Shown here one piece after another: positions 11,355 to 22,995 of a stretch of DNA of 64,000 nt (positions are counted from its first letter, which is position 1; every line of letters begins with the position of its first letter). Source of the DNA: Azadirachta indica (Eukaryota; Streptophyta; Magnoliopsida; Sapindales; Meliaceae); NCBI GenBank assembly GCA_022749755.1, contig CM040445.1:5167182-5231181 (forward strand), written 5' to 3'. A program made the position numbers and the translations under genes. The notes beneath the pieces are model-generated. The model was not told the DNA's origin. It ran no database searches and saw only the letters and a list, made by a program, of their open reading frames with translations.

Positions 11355-13679
11355 ATCCCCCTCTATTTCAAAATATATACAATATATTGGAAAATATTTA
11401 AAGTTCAATGCATATGTACTGGTGCTTATCAAGCTATGAACCAGCCATTAGACAACTAATCATGTCTTACAGGAATTTAGTAAAACATATATTTTTTATG
11501 AACCAAAAGTCCTTTGGTGTAAGTCAGAGGACTAACTATTCATATTGAACTCTCACAATGTGTGTTGTTCAGCTAGTTTGACACTTTCATGGCCTTGTGC
11601 CTACTTGGAATTCATAAATGATTTAGAGATGCCTTCCTAAACTCTCATAAAAACCGACCTAATTTCACATTCATATAGGTGAACCCTCCATCAAGTATAT
11701 CCTATAGTTCAAACATACCACTATGTAATATTTGAGTTATGGAGTTTATTAAGAGCCTAAAAGCTCATCCTTTGTCACTATAATTTTAAGTATTATCTTG
11801 CCAATAGAGAGTGATTCAACATAATTAGATATAAGGTCGATAGTATAACAAGACAATAATTTTGTTATTACCCTTATGAACCTATTTCATGAGATCTCCA
11901 ATCATTTAGGTAGGGTTTTTATCACTTTCGCTTTTTTTCTAGGCATACTTCCTTCCTTCTCAACTTTTAAAAACCATAATTCTTTGTAATGGTTTTTCTC
12001 AAATAAATTGGCCAAATTAATTTTCATATTATCACTTAAATGATTACATCATATCTTTTTAAAGCTTTTCTTTTGACCTAAATGATATAAAGATCTAGAT
12101 ATACACATTTTTTTAGTTAAAAGTTTTTCAACATATTTCGTCTCTACTAAAGGCAATTCAACATCAATATATCACTTTTCACTATTGCTTTTTTTAATAG
12201 TAGAGTATCATCACATTACACACTAATGGTGCTTTTTATATATTTATTCAATAATCTTATAGGCAATCCAATAGTCTTATTGAAAACTATTAGCATGTTT
12301 ATAATATTTATAATTTCTCAAAAAATATAACAATGATGTCTATATCACATAAAATTATATTTCATTCAACTTTTATTGAATATAAAAGGCTACCATAATA
12401 CATATTTTGTTTAATAAAATGAGATTAATCTTCAATTTAATATACATATATATTATATAATAATTGCTCCTCTCATAATTAAATTAGGAGAAATAAATTA
12501 TAGTCTCTTTTATTTCATACATGCTAGAACTCAATTCAATAAATATATTTAATTAATTTAGAACTTTTAGAATTAGCGCATAAAATAAATTAAGGTCAAG
12601 TAAATATAATTTAAAATCACATCAACATTATAATGAATTATATATCATATGACCTTCACTTAATACACAAAATATTATACCCTATATGGCTATATTATAA
12701 ACAATCATAAGTTATTAGGTCACATTAGTATTATTTAATAAATCAAACTCCAATTGAGATTGTGTTGTACCTTTTCAGAAAGATTAGGTACAATTTGTAA
12801 ATATGTTAAGATTATATTAGAAGGCATGATTAATCAATAGATATTGACCTTATTGATAATTTATCATCAGACTCAAATGATATTAATCATCTTCTTCCTT
12901 TTCAACATACCCAACTTTTATAAATCATAAGAACTCAGCAAAATTACACGTTTGAATCAAAGATCATATATCCACATATGTTAGTTGCCTTAGAATTCAT
13001 AAAATAGTATACGTTTGTTATAATTATCAAATTCAAGAATATAACTTACATTCAAATATTTATAATATTATAATCATATATTTGATAGTTCATAATGCAA
13101 ATATGCTTGCCAAAGTGTATCCCTCATTTATTTATTCCAGATCAACTTTTGGGCAAAAAATATATACTTCACTCCATCACATACAAACAAATCTCATATT
13201 TATTGTTCATCAATTTCGTCAAAACAAAACTAGCTATATTTGCAAAAATATTTGTTTTCATCCTTCGAACTAGAATCTTTATAAAATTTTTTTTCTGATC
13301 GATGAAATAACTCAAACTCCAATTAAGATTGTGTTGGTACTTTGGCAACAGGGAAAGTTATGTTTTATTTTTTCGATTGTTACATCATTGTTTAGCATTT
13401 TGAGCCTCAATCTCAATAGGCGACAGAATTGTTATATAAGTGGCTCTTAGTTTCACACTCTACATGTTTGTTAAAAGATTCAAAGAATTAACACATAATT
13501 AACCAAAATTTATGCTCTAAGAAATCAAACATGTAGGAGAGAGAACACATTCTGGATGCCTAATAATTGCATAATTTCTTGCAGATCTCCTTGAATTAAC
13601 AAATATGTTTCCATCGCGAGCCATTTCCTAATTTTGTAGTACATCATCGTCACCCAAAAAAAAAAAACTTTGCTTAAGA

Positions 13680-14091
13680 TTTTTGGAGATTCTTTTAGTA
13701 TAAAATTGATGATGTAACAAATAACACAAGATATTCATACTCAAGGCATGTATAAATGCATTGTTCTTAAAGAAATTTTTACCCTTCTAAGACGATGTCC
13801 TAATGCAAACAAATTTTTATGACAATATTCTCTCTAAAATATAATGACTATCAGTTGTATAAGGATGCACTCTCAAATATAAAACCAAAACAATGTAGAA
13901 AAGACATTTTTTTTATATATATTCTTTGTGTATATCTCTATCCCTAAATGGCCAAAATATAATCTCTATTTATAAATATACATGTACCCTTTTATTTAGA
14001 ATATGTCTCCTTCTAATACCACTTCATTTATAATTTTCATACACTACCAAATATATTTTAAAATATTTATATATTTATAAAATATACAACA
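13680..14091 (-). repeat. LTR (5' LTR of the Copia-like element)
   Basis: Right copy of the direct repeat, shorter than the left because of an internal deletion of about 60 bp near 13885. Its outer end is followed by tcaac at 14092-14096. Confidence 0.7.
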
Positions 14092-14200
14092 TCAACAACA
14101 CAATGTGTACATGTATGGTGGTAGGTACAACAATACAACAACATGCTCTCTTTCTAAATAAGCGAAGACCCCATTTTGTTTCTAGTTCTAAGTAGATGGA

Positions 14201-14964
14201 TCATAATTTGGACAAATTGTTGGAGACAGCGTGACCGAGTAGTTCCCTCCTCAAGAGTTTCCCAGCAGCAGATTTTGGAATTGAATTGATAAAAGCAACG
14301 CGTCTTATCTTCTTGTGTGGAGCAACCTGCAACAAGAAATATATGGAAACATCATATGACACGATATCTGCCATGAAATAAAACAGATCAGTCGCTACAT
14401 TTCGTCTTTGTGCGCAACATGATGAGGCCACGATTAATATTAGGAGAATATTGTAACCATGAGTAGTGATATCCAAACATCAGTATGTATGCCTTTAAAA
14501 AGTAGCTTTCTTGGAATTTTGGTAATCAGAAGTCAGAAAAGCATGCCTGTTTTGAAGTAAAATCCATTACTTGAGCCTCAGTGATATTGCTTCCAGGTTT
14601 TCTCACCACAAAGGCCATGGGAATTTGCCCTGCCACTTCATCAGGGTACCTGCTTGCCCGAAAAAATAAATAAATAAAAAAAATAATAAAAGATAAATCA
14701 GAGATGAGCTAGATCAGAACTTTTAACCCGTTAATTATCAACTGATAAAACTACCACGCTAATGTACTTTAAAAATTAAAAAAAAAAAATCCTGACGGTT
14801 GCACTTCTGACAATTTTACTATCATGTTTCTACTTTTTCATCACTCTTTTATTTGAGAAATTATGTACAATGGAAAAACAAAAAAAAAATCCAGTTCTAG
14901 CATGCTTGAAAGATGAGTTGTAACATCTAGTCAGAAAATCTAGATGTTGGAACTAAACTATAGG

Positions 14965-14999
<35 letters not shown>

Positions 15000-17884
15000 A
15001 TGTTGTTCTGCCTAAAGAAAGATACAATGAAATTTTCTATTAGAAATGTTGTTCAGAAGTATCCAACAACAGAGGCTTTGTAGGTATATATATGTGTGAA
15101 TTAGCAGGAAATGGAGTTGGTAGTTTTCAGCCATTGTTTATCATGCCGCAAACTGGGAATGGTAAACAAAGAAAAGTAAAGGAAGATATGTTCAATGAAG
15201 AAAAGGAAATGGCATCAAATGCATACGGAATCACAGCAGCATCAACAATTTCAGGATTGGATTGAAGTATATGTTCCAACTCAGCCGGTGGAACCTGAAA
15301 GAATATCCCAGATAAAACAAGATTATATATTCTTCAACTACAGCCATAGGTTTGTGATGACTGATGAACAGTACTAGTACTGTCTGTAACGATCCAAATT
15401 AATAAATCACCTGATAACCCTTGTATTTAATCAATTCCTTTAATCTATCAACAATGAAGAGGAAACCGTCAGAGTCGAAATAACTGAGATCCCCGGTCTT
15501 CAACCAGCCCTCTGAATCCAAGGTTTCAGCAGTTGCCTTGTCATTTCCTACATAACCTGCAGTAAACCATCAATATTGATCAGTACTGCTCATCAAACAA
15601 AAGGTTACTTGGCCTTCTAAAGGTCAAATTAATTTCAAACTGCATTACTTTTTATTTGTGCCAACAATTAATACTTTTTAGCCATTAATGTTACAGGAAT
15701 GGTTTTAATTACTACCTTTCATGATTGATGGCCCTCGCAACAGAAGCTCCCCTTTCTGTCCTGGAGGTAATGCTTCTCCAGTAACAGGATCAACAATCTT
15801 GGCTTCCATTAATTCAACTAGACGACCAACAGAACCAAGCTTTTCGGCATCCCTGGTCTCCGATGCCAATCCACCCTCAGTCAAACCGTATCCCTAATTA
15901 AGCGAAAGAAGAAAAACCTCAGCACTAGCTAGTTCTACCTCCAACTGGGATTTTGTAATGTCCTCAAAAATGTTTAAATACTGTAGTGGCTCTCCATTTC
16001 AAATACAACTTGAAAGAGAATAAAACACAAAAATTAAGTAATGCCCCGAGAGAGAATTTACGCATATTTTTCATTCTAATTTTCAAGTTCCTAAATCATG
16101 TAAAGTAACACACACGCCTACTATTTCTGTATTTAGTAAGGGTGGGATCCCCAGCTTGAGATAAAAAGGGCAAGCTCACTTTATTTTATAATAAAAGGCC
16201 AATCCAACTCTAAATTTTCGTGAGTTTGGACTTAAATTTTTCTATTATTGGCTGGAATTTCTTGCCTGGATCAATAGTAAACTACAGTTACTCATCTTAG
16301 ACTGAGTTTCCAACGATGCATGGGCTTAAATTTCTCGAGCTGATTGTATCAAAAGATTTTATCAACTATTAGTTAAAATTTCTCGCACCATCTCAACTAA
16401 AGATTAAGATCGATTATTAAATATCAAAACTATGTTAATCATTTTTTTTTTATTCTTTAATATATTACATGAAAATAAACCAAAATCCAAACCTTTTGTG
16501 CCTATCTCGAAACAAACCTAACACTGACCAAAAATTAATTATTTATATTACAGTTTTTTTTTTTTCATAAAATTCAATTAAAGCCTATGGTCAACATGTC
16601 TTTTTGTATTAAAAAATTCTATAAAAGGTATGAAACATTTTTTTATTAAATTTTTAGTTCAACGACATTTAGATTTTAGTCTTCAAATTATTGTCCTGAT
16701 GAAATTATAGATATATGTTTGTGTATATCATAATTAAGACAAATATAAGGGAGATCAATAAGACAAGATATTTTCCTAAAAGGAAGAATAACTTTCCTGG
16801 AACAAATTAAAAAAATAAAATAGTCTTCTACCTGAATAATTTTAGCATCAGGAAATTTCTTCTTGAAGTTCTCAAAAGCTCCAACAGTGAGCGGCGCCCC
16901 TCCGCAACGCAGCAAGCAAAGGGAGCTGAGATCATACTTTTTAGTTAACTCCGATTTGGTCAACGCCACAATTATCGGCGGAGAAACCGGCAAGTATGTA
17001 ATTTGATACTTCTCTACGGTCTTCAACATTGTTTCAAAATCAAACTTCTCCATTAAAACCAAAGTCTGAGCCATGCAAACCGCCTTCATTAACGAAAAAA
17101 ATCCGAACACATGAAACAGAGGCAGCATCATCAACTCAATTAGATTCGCCAGTGAGGGTTCAGTCCTGATACTTCCAAAGATGCTATGGTAGTGGGCTGC
17201 AACTAATGCGATCAGGTTTTGGTGAGTCAACAACACGCCCTTCATTTTTCCGGTTGTTCCAGAAGAGTAGAAAATGGCTGCAGAGTCGGATTGACTTACT
17301 ACCGGAGTAGACTTCGTAGAACTAACGATGTCTTTTTGGTTTTGAATGGATAATAAGGAGAGGAACTCGGGGGAGTCGACGAGGATAGTACGGAGATTGG
17401 GTGGAAGTTTGCGTGAGGTGTGTGACATGGCGAAGGCGATGGTAGGTTTAGAGATTTGGATTTGGTAAGAGATTTCTGAGGGGGAACTGAGGGGATTGGC
17501 GGGAGAGATTATGACGCCGATGGAGGGGAGAGAGAAGTAGAGGACGGAAATCTGGAAAGTGGAAGGGCAGAGGATGTAGGCGACGTCGTTTTTGGAGAGA
17601 GAATACTTTTTTTGCAGGGAAATACTAAGAGATTTTGTTTGACGAAGGAAGTCGGTATAGGTGAGTCGTTGACCATTGACGGCATTAATAAGAAATGTGG
17701 AGGTGGAAGTGTTAGTGGCGGTGGCAATGGAGGAGTAGAGAAGAGAGAGAGTGAATTCTGTGACGGAGAGAGGCTGAGATGGCGGTGGGAGTGGATAGCT
17801 GGGTCTGAGGCTGTGGAATGTTTTGGTAAGTGAAGAGAAGCCAGTGTTTGGATCGATCAAACCGCCGGTGTCCGTTCCCGCCAT
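14201..17884 (-). CDS. 4CLL: 4-coumarate:CoA ligase-like, peroxisomal (copy A)
   Basis: An adenylate-forming acyl-CoA ligase: it activates a carboxylic acid with ATP to an acyl-AMP, then to a CoA thioester. Plant relatives with the same C-terminal signal (4CLL9/OPCL1 group) act in peroxisomes on jasmonate precursors and fatty acids. Six exons are 17884-16832, 15893-15716, 15556-15411, 15294-15227, 14649-14547 and 14326-14201; together 557 residues, usual for the family. Seen motifs: the P-loop [53 protein letters not shown], and the catalytic-lysine motif [11 protein letters not shown]. The protein ends SKL, a type 1 peroxisome signal. The start is the ATG at 17884, matching copies B and D; an upstream in-frame ATG would add a hydrophobic leader absent from them. 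The last intron begins GC, not GT. Substrate unknown. Confidence 0.92.
14964..14999. repeat. (TA)n-(CA)n microsatellite in intron 4 of 4CLL copy A
   Basis: A compound dinucleotide tract inside the intron between exons 4 and 5. It is absent from the same intron of copies B and D and so could serve as a copy-specific marker. Confidence 0.75.
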
Positions 17885-19339
17885 TAGATTAGAATAAAAA
17901 ATGAAGCACAGAGAGAGAGGGAGCAGAGCAGAGAGGACACTATTAACAGCTGAGAAGATCAAGAAGAAAAAGGAGGAAAGGATAAGTTGGTCAACCACGA
18001 GGACGAGAGCTTGATTAGAAGGTCGTATTATTTTGGACTAACTAATGAGTTTTGGAATTTGATTTCTGAATTAATTGGTCTCTGAAAGATTATTTTGCTA
18101 ATATTTAGTTTATTTAAATTAAAAAAATTGGGTAATGCATATTAATGGGTTTATATATCAAATTTTCTAACTTATAATCCCTATTTCCTCCTAAAGAGGA
18201 ATATGCTCCTACCCATTGAAAGATAATTGGAGCTACATATAATTTAGATTTAATTTCTAAATTAAAGCACGTGTTTTTTTTTTGCCTTTTAATCTTGTCG
18301 TCAGGGTAGGAATGAATGGCAATGTGGGGAAGAGCTGCTGCCTCCAGCCGACAAGTATAAACAAGGCCTCGACCATATCTATATATTATCTGGTAATAAT
18401 ACAATACAGTTGTTTCTCTTTTACTCGGTGTAAGGTCTTAATCGGCGACAGTTGAATAATAATATGGCGGTGACAGTTGAATAATAATATGGCCCTGGCT
18501 ACCCCCTGATCTCTCTCTCTCTCTCTCTCTCTTTCTTTCTTTATATATATATATATATATATATATATGAATGAATTTTTATCACATTAATTTATTTTTT
18601 AATGATTTTTTTAAAGATAACTGACATATTCCTTTCGCGCTCCCCCCCGGTTATTTTAATAAACAAATACTCTTTGATATTAAAAAAAAAATAGATACTT
18701 TTCTAAAATTTAAATAAATAGACAAATATTTCTAAAATTTTTATTTTCATTAATTGACTAGTTAATTTATTATTATTTATGTCTCTCATATTTTACATAA
18801 TAATAATTTGATATATATTTTATTTCATTATAATACTTTACTCCTTATTTTAATATTTTTTATAATATAATTTTTTTAAATATAACAATTTGGTTTATAT
18901 TTAATTTTTTTTCACAATATACTCAAAATTAAATATATTTTTAATTTTTTATTTTAATAGAAAATAAAATATTATTAAAAAAATTTAAATAATGATTTAA
19001 ATTAAACTCATATTAAAATTTTTAAACTCATAATAAAATATTTAGTTTGTTAAATTGTTAAGTAGGGTTGTTGACCTAACTTTTGACATTTTCTCTTTGT
19101 ATTTGCTTATCAAAAGGCCTTCATTTCTGAAATGAAACAAACAATTTGGGTGTTGAATTATTTTTTACAAGTTCTTATTCTTAAATTTATCAAGTTTAAT
19201 TTCTTATGGCGTTTACAACAATCAAACTTATCATCTAAATTTTTAAGTGTTTTCTTAAAGATTCTTAGTGTAGTATTTGAGCAATCGTGATTTGAGGTCT
19301 TATCTATATAAGTATCGCGTCAAGGGTCGTTAAACTTGT
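17885..19339. other. Upstream region of copy A, microsatellites and AT-rich spacer
   Basis: It should contain the promoter of copy A. A 25-bp unit with gacagttgaataataatatgg is tandemly duplicated near 18447-18493. A (CT)n tract at about 18510-18540 runs into (TA)n at 18541-18568. From 18600 to 19070 the DNA is AT-rich without a recognisable gene. Confidence 0.5.
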
Positions 19340-22300
19340 GTTTTGGGGAAATCTTAGAGTTTGTTAATACATTTGATATTGAGTTTCATCATGTTATTGG
19401 CGAGATTCATACCACTGTCAGTGACTTTCGAGATAAATCTGTTGAGCGTAACTAACCTCCCCATCAAGGCTTGCACCTCCTTCAATATGGTCGAGGACAT
19501 CATGTCAAGTATAGTTTTTGACCTTTTAAGGGTTTGCTCTATCCCTCGTTTGCTGACTATTCCTAGAGCTGACACCAAATGCGCACTTTTTTGGATTCAA
19601 TTTCATGTAAGTAAGGAAAATGTCTCCCTTAAATAATGAACATGATCTTCGACCCTACACGACTTGGTAATTATGTCATCCACATACACCTCTATCGTTC
19701 TCTCGATCAAAAACTTAAAAACTCTATTTACCAGCCTTTGAAATGTTGCCCCCGCGCTCTTTAAACCAAAATGCATCACCTTATAGCAATACAATCGTCA
19801 TTCAATCATAAATACTGTTTTCTCTTGATCGGTTTCGTGCATCTAAATTTGATTATATCCTGAAAAACGTCCATAAAACTTAATAACTTGTGTCCAGTTA
19901 TTGAGTCTACTAGTTGATCTATTCGTGGAAGCGGGAAGCTATCATTTGGGTAGGCCTAATTCAGGTTGGTGAAATCAACACATATCCTCTATTTGCGATT
20001 GACTTTCCTGACCATCACAACGTTAGCCTCCCAATTCAGATAATATACATTTTTTATGAATCCTACAACGATTAGCTTATCCACTTTCTCTTCAATTGCT
20101 TCCCTCTTTTCCTAGCTAAATACTCTTCGCTTCTGCTTTATAGGTTTGAACATCAAGTTACTGATAAGTGATAGAAAATCACTTTGGGGTCAATTCTTGG
20201 CATATCATTATGGGTCCAGGAGAACACGTCTGCTTGTTCTCTAAAAAAAATGACCAGTTTTTTTTTTTGCTCAGTAATTGAGAATCAATTTTTGCCGTCC
20301 GTTCTGGCCTCAAGGGGTCTAGGGATACCAATTCCAATTTTTTGCCAGTTCAGCTGCTGGCCGCATTTTTCCTCGCCCAACATTCTTTTCCAATTTATTC
20401 ATCTCCTCTTGCAGCTCGGCATCCTCTTCATTCGCTTCGTCAACATGTTTCGCCATTATATAATAAGATCGCTTCGAAGAATCCGCAAAATATGTTCCTG
20501 CGACCTTCTGATCCCCTCGCACTATTCCAATTCCTTCGCCTACTCGAAATTATATCTTTAGGTAATGTATGCTCTCCACTTTCCTAGTTATTCTTAAGAA
20601 AGACCTCCCTAATATCATGCATATTGCATTTTTAAGTGTACAAATTGGAATTCTACCATCGTGGTCTTCTGATATAGTTTATCTCCCATTGTTAACGGCA
20701 ATTGAACTGAACCTAATGGAATGATGTATGAATCCGCAAAACCATACAAGGCAGTGTTTGTGAGCCCTATCCTTAGATTCTTTATCTTTAACAAGTTCAG
20801 AGTCTCTTTAAATATTATGTCAGTTGAACTCCTCGTGTCCACCAAGATCCTGTTAATCTTAGCTGAGCCGACCTTCAAGGTTATTACTGAGGCATCATCA
20901 TGGTGGTAGTTAACACACGCCTCATCTTCATATGGGTAAACATGATTGGGACTGAAGCCAAAGAGGTGTTTCTTTTCTACTCTGACATTCATTAGGTACT
21001 AGTCCACCAAAGTACTTGGCAGCAAATATCTTAAACAATTATTCCTTACATTGTTGGAGTTACCAGTTAACGTTGGTCTTCTCGAAATTATTTTAGTTCT
21101 ATGAATCAGATATCCTGCTCCCATCTTCTTGAGTCTCGAATCCTCTTTTGATTCGCACGTTCTCGCTTTATATCTATCTAGTTAATTATTCCTCACAAGA
21201 ATTTTTACTTGCTCCCTTAAATCCAGCATTGAACGATTGTGTGCCCGTGGTTTTGATGAAACACACATTTTCTTTCTCTATCGTAAACGTTCGATGCTGA
21301 CCTCAAGAAACGAGGCCCGAGTAACAAACTTGAGTCCTTGATCTCATTATATATCATCAACAAAGGAGCATTCAGCTCTGTAAGCTTTCTTCTATTTTGA
21401 ATGGGAGCGACTCTCTTAACTCCTTCCTTCGGCAGGAGAGGAAACTCCCTTCGTTGCTCTGTTGCTCCCTCACGTCTCATAGATCAAAATCCATGATCCC
21501 GCCTCTGCTCGGATCTGTCATCGTAGTGCAATCATCGAGAATCTTCTCTCTTCATAAGGAGCTTGGAATCAGTCTACTGCAAACCCTTCCAATTTCTCTT
21601 ATCCTCGAGTCTTGACTTTTGTTCCTTACTTCCTAACTTTTCCAATCTCTCTTCCTTATTCTTCAGCAGTATCTAATCTTCAATTTCAATTTCTTCAAAA
21701 ATCTCCTTTCAAGCTTGCTCATAGGTAGTTACAGCTCACTTGTGAACAACAAACTATCTCTTGCTCATCCTTAGCTCTCTCTTGAATCCTTTAAATGCCA
21801 AAGGATGTGAGAAAACCTTAGCTTCCATGACTTCTTTGTGATACATTTTTATGAAACTTTTCAATGCCTTATCTTTCTTTTACTTTATTAGTAATAATGA
21901 ACTGGGATTTTTTGACACGATCACCGCTTCTCTAAACTCATCGACGAACTGTGCACAAAACTAATCAAAACTCTTCACACTTTTTGACCTCAAATTTTTG
22001 TACCAACATAGCGCTTGCCCTGCCAAGGTCAGAGTAAACGAGCGGCAAATCTGTAGTTCTATCAATTCTTATATCATCATCATTTCCTTGAAGAGATCAA
22101 GATGCAACGTCATATTCGTTTTTCCCGTATATGACAGAATTTGGAGCATCTTAAATTTTCGGAGAAGAGCCAGATCTTGTATTTCTTTCGAGAATAGGGA
22201 CTTCAGTGAAAGCTCTGCCCCTTCGAACATGGTTTCGTCCCACCGTCTATCCTTTTCCCTTTGAGCCTGTAATTCTTCAATAAGCTCTCTGATCGTCTCC

Positions 22301-22995
22301 ACAATTTCTTTCCTACTTATCACCTGCTCAGCAACGGGCGTTACCTAATCAGGTGTTTTCTCTGTGATAGCCTTTTTCCCATCTTTCCTATATTTTTGGT
22401 TCAAATAAGTTCGCATGTCTACCGAACCAGTACTGCAGCCTTCTTTTGCTCTGACTCTGTTCATCCCAATCAGGGGCCAATTTTTGATCAGGCTTTTCTA
22501 TATCGCCAAAGGAAATTTCATTATTGTGGCCTTCAGGTTGCAGTTTCCTCATTGGAGCCTTTTCCTACCTTTCTACACCTGATCTCTGTTGCCTACTCCC
22601 TACTTTCCTAGAGAGCAATCCTTTACAATGGATCCTTGGTGGGGAAACACTCTCTTCATTCTTCGAAAATTTTAGCTTCATCAAATTGCGCCTATTGACG
22701 CCATCCCTTTGGATCATTCTCTTTAAGTTTTCAATTTCCCTATCCATTATCCCTGTTTTGTCCTCTAGGGCCTTTACTTGTCAATTTTTCTCTAGATGTC
22801 TCCACTCGCTTTCTTGGAACTGCTGAGCAAGTCGAGTTGCATCCGCCTCTACTTCACGCATCGCTATTTGCTCTTTGGACGGTTGCAGCGAGGTCGAAGG
22901 GACGTTTGAGTCTGACAAATCCTCTTCGTGAGGTCTTCCCGACGGTGGCCTCTTGATGACTATTTATTCCTTTATCATTGCCATAACTTTTTATC
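19340..22995 (-). mobile_element. Decayed Ty3/gypsy retrotransposon (gag, protease and reverse transcriptase remnants)
   Basis: The minus strand shows, in order and in shifting frames, a gag region (SLFSKEIQDLALLRKFKM near 22190; CVFHQNHGHTIVQCW near 21230), an aspartic-protease region (NRILVDTRSSTDIIF near 20880, with the catalytic D-T-G-like site read as DTR), a spacer ending in DVFSWTHNDMPRIDP (20200), and reverse transcriptase. The RT part has EKVDKLIVVGFIKNVYY, MHFGLKSAGATFQRLVNRVF and the active-site box VYVDD (about 19690), then EVQALMGRLVTLNRFISK. Several stops interrupt it. RNase H and integrase are missing after about 19340, so it is truncated at the 3' side. It fills much of the gap between copies A and B. 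It is dead as a coding element. Confidence 0.88.

Larger units (their letters stand above)
10883..14091 (-). mobile_element. Copia-like LTR retrotransposon, non-autonomous
   Basis: Direct repeats lie at 10883-11354 and 13680-14091. They share long stretches, for example the block with ttgatgatgtaacaaataac, and the right copy lacks about 60 bp present in the left. Read on the minus strand the repeat begins TGTTGTATATTTTATAAATA, and at the left copy it is preceded by a purine tract (agaggggga), as expected for the PPT next to the 3' LTR of a Ty1/copia-type element. A 5-bp target duplication, tcaac, flanks the whole (10878-10882 and 14092-14096). The 2.3-kb interior has no gag-pol similarity, only short ORFs, so it is a LARD-like or heavily decayed element. 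It sits just beyond the 3' end of 4CLL copy A. The tRNA primer site next to the 5' LTR is not recognisable. Confidence 0.75.

Noticed and set aside
16688..17998. Start of ligase copy A at the upstream ATG (17998), adding a hydrophobic leader
   Set aside because: Copies B and D start at the position matching 17884 and have no leader. The gene ends in a peroxisomal SKL, which does not fit a secretory signal. The frame also runs past the exon 1 donor into intron 1.
19361..22826. Several plus-strand frames of 70-125 codons
   Set aside because: They are antisense to the gypsy gag-protease-RT remnants, which give clear homology on the minus strand.
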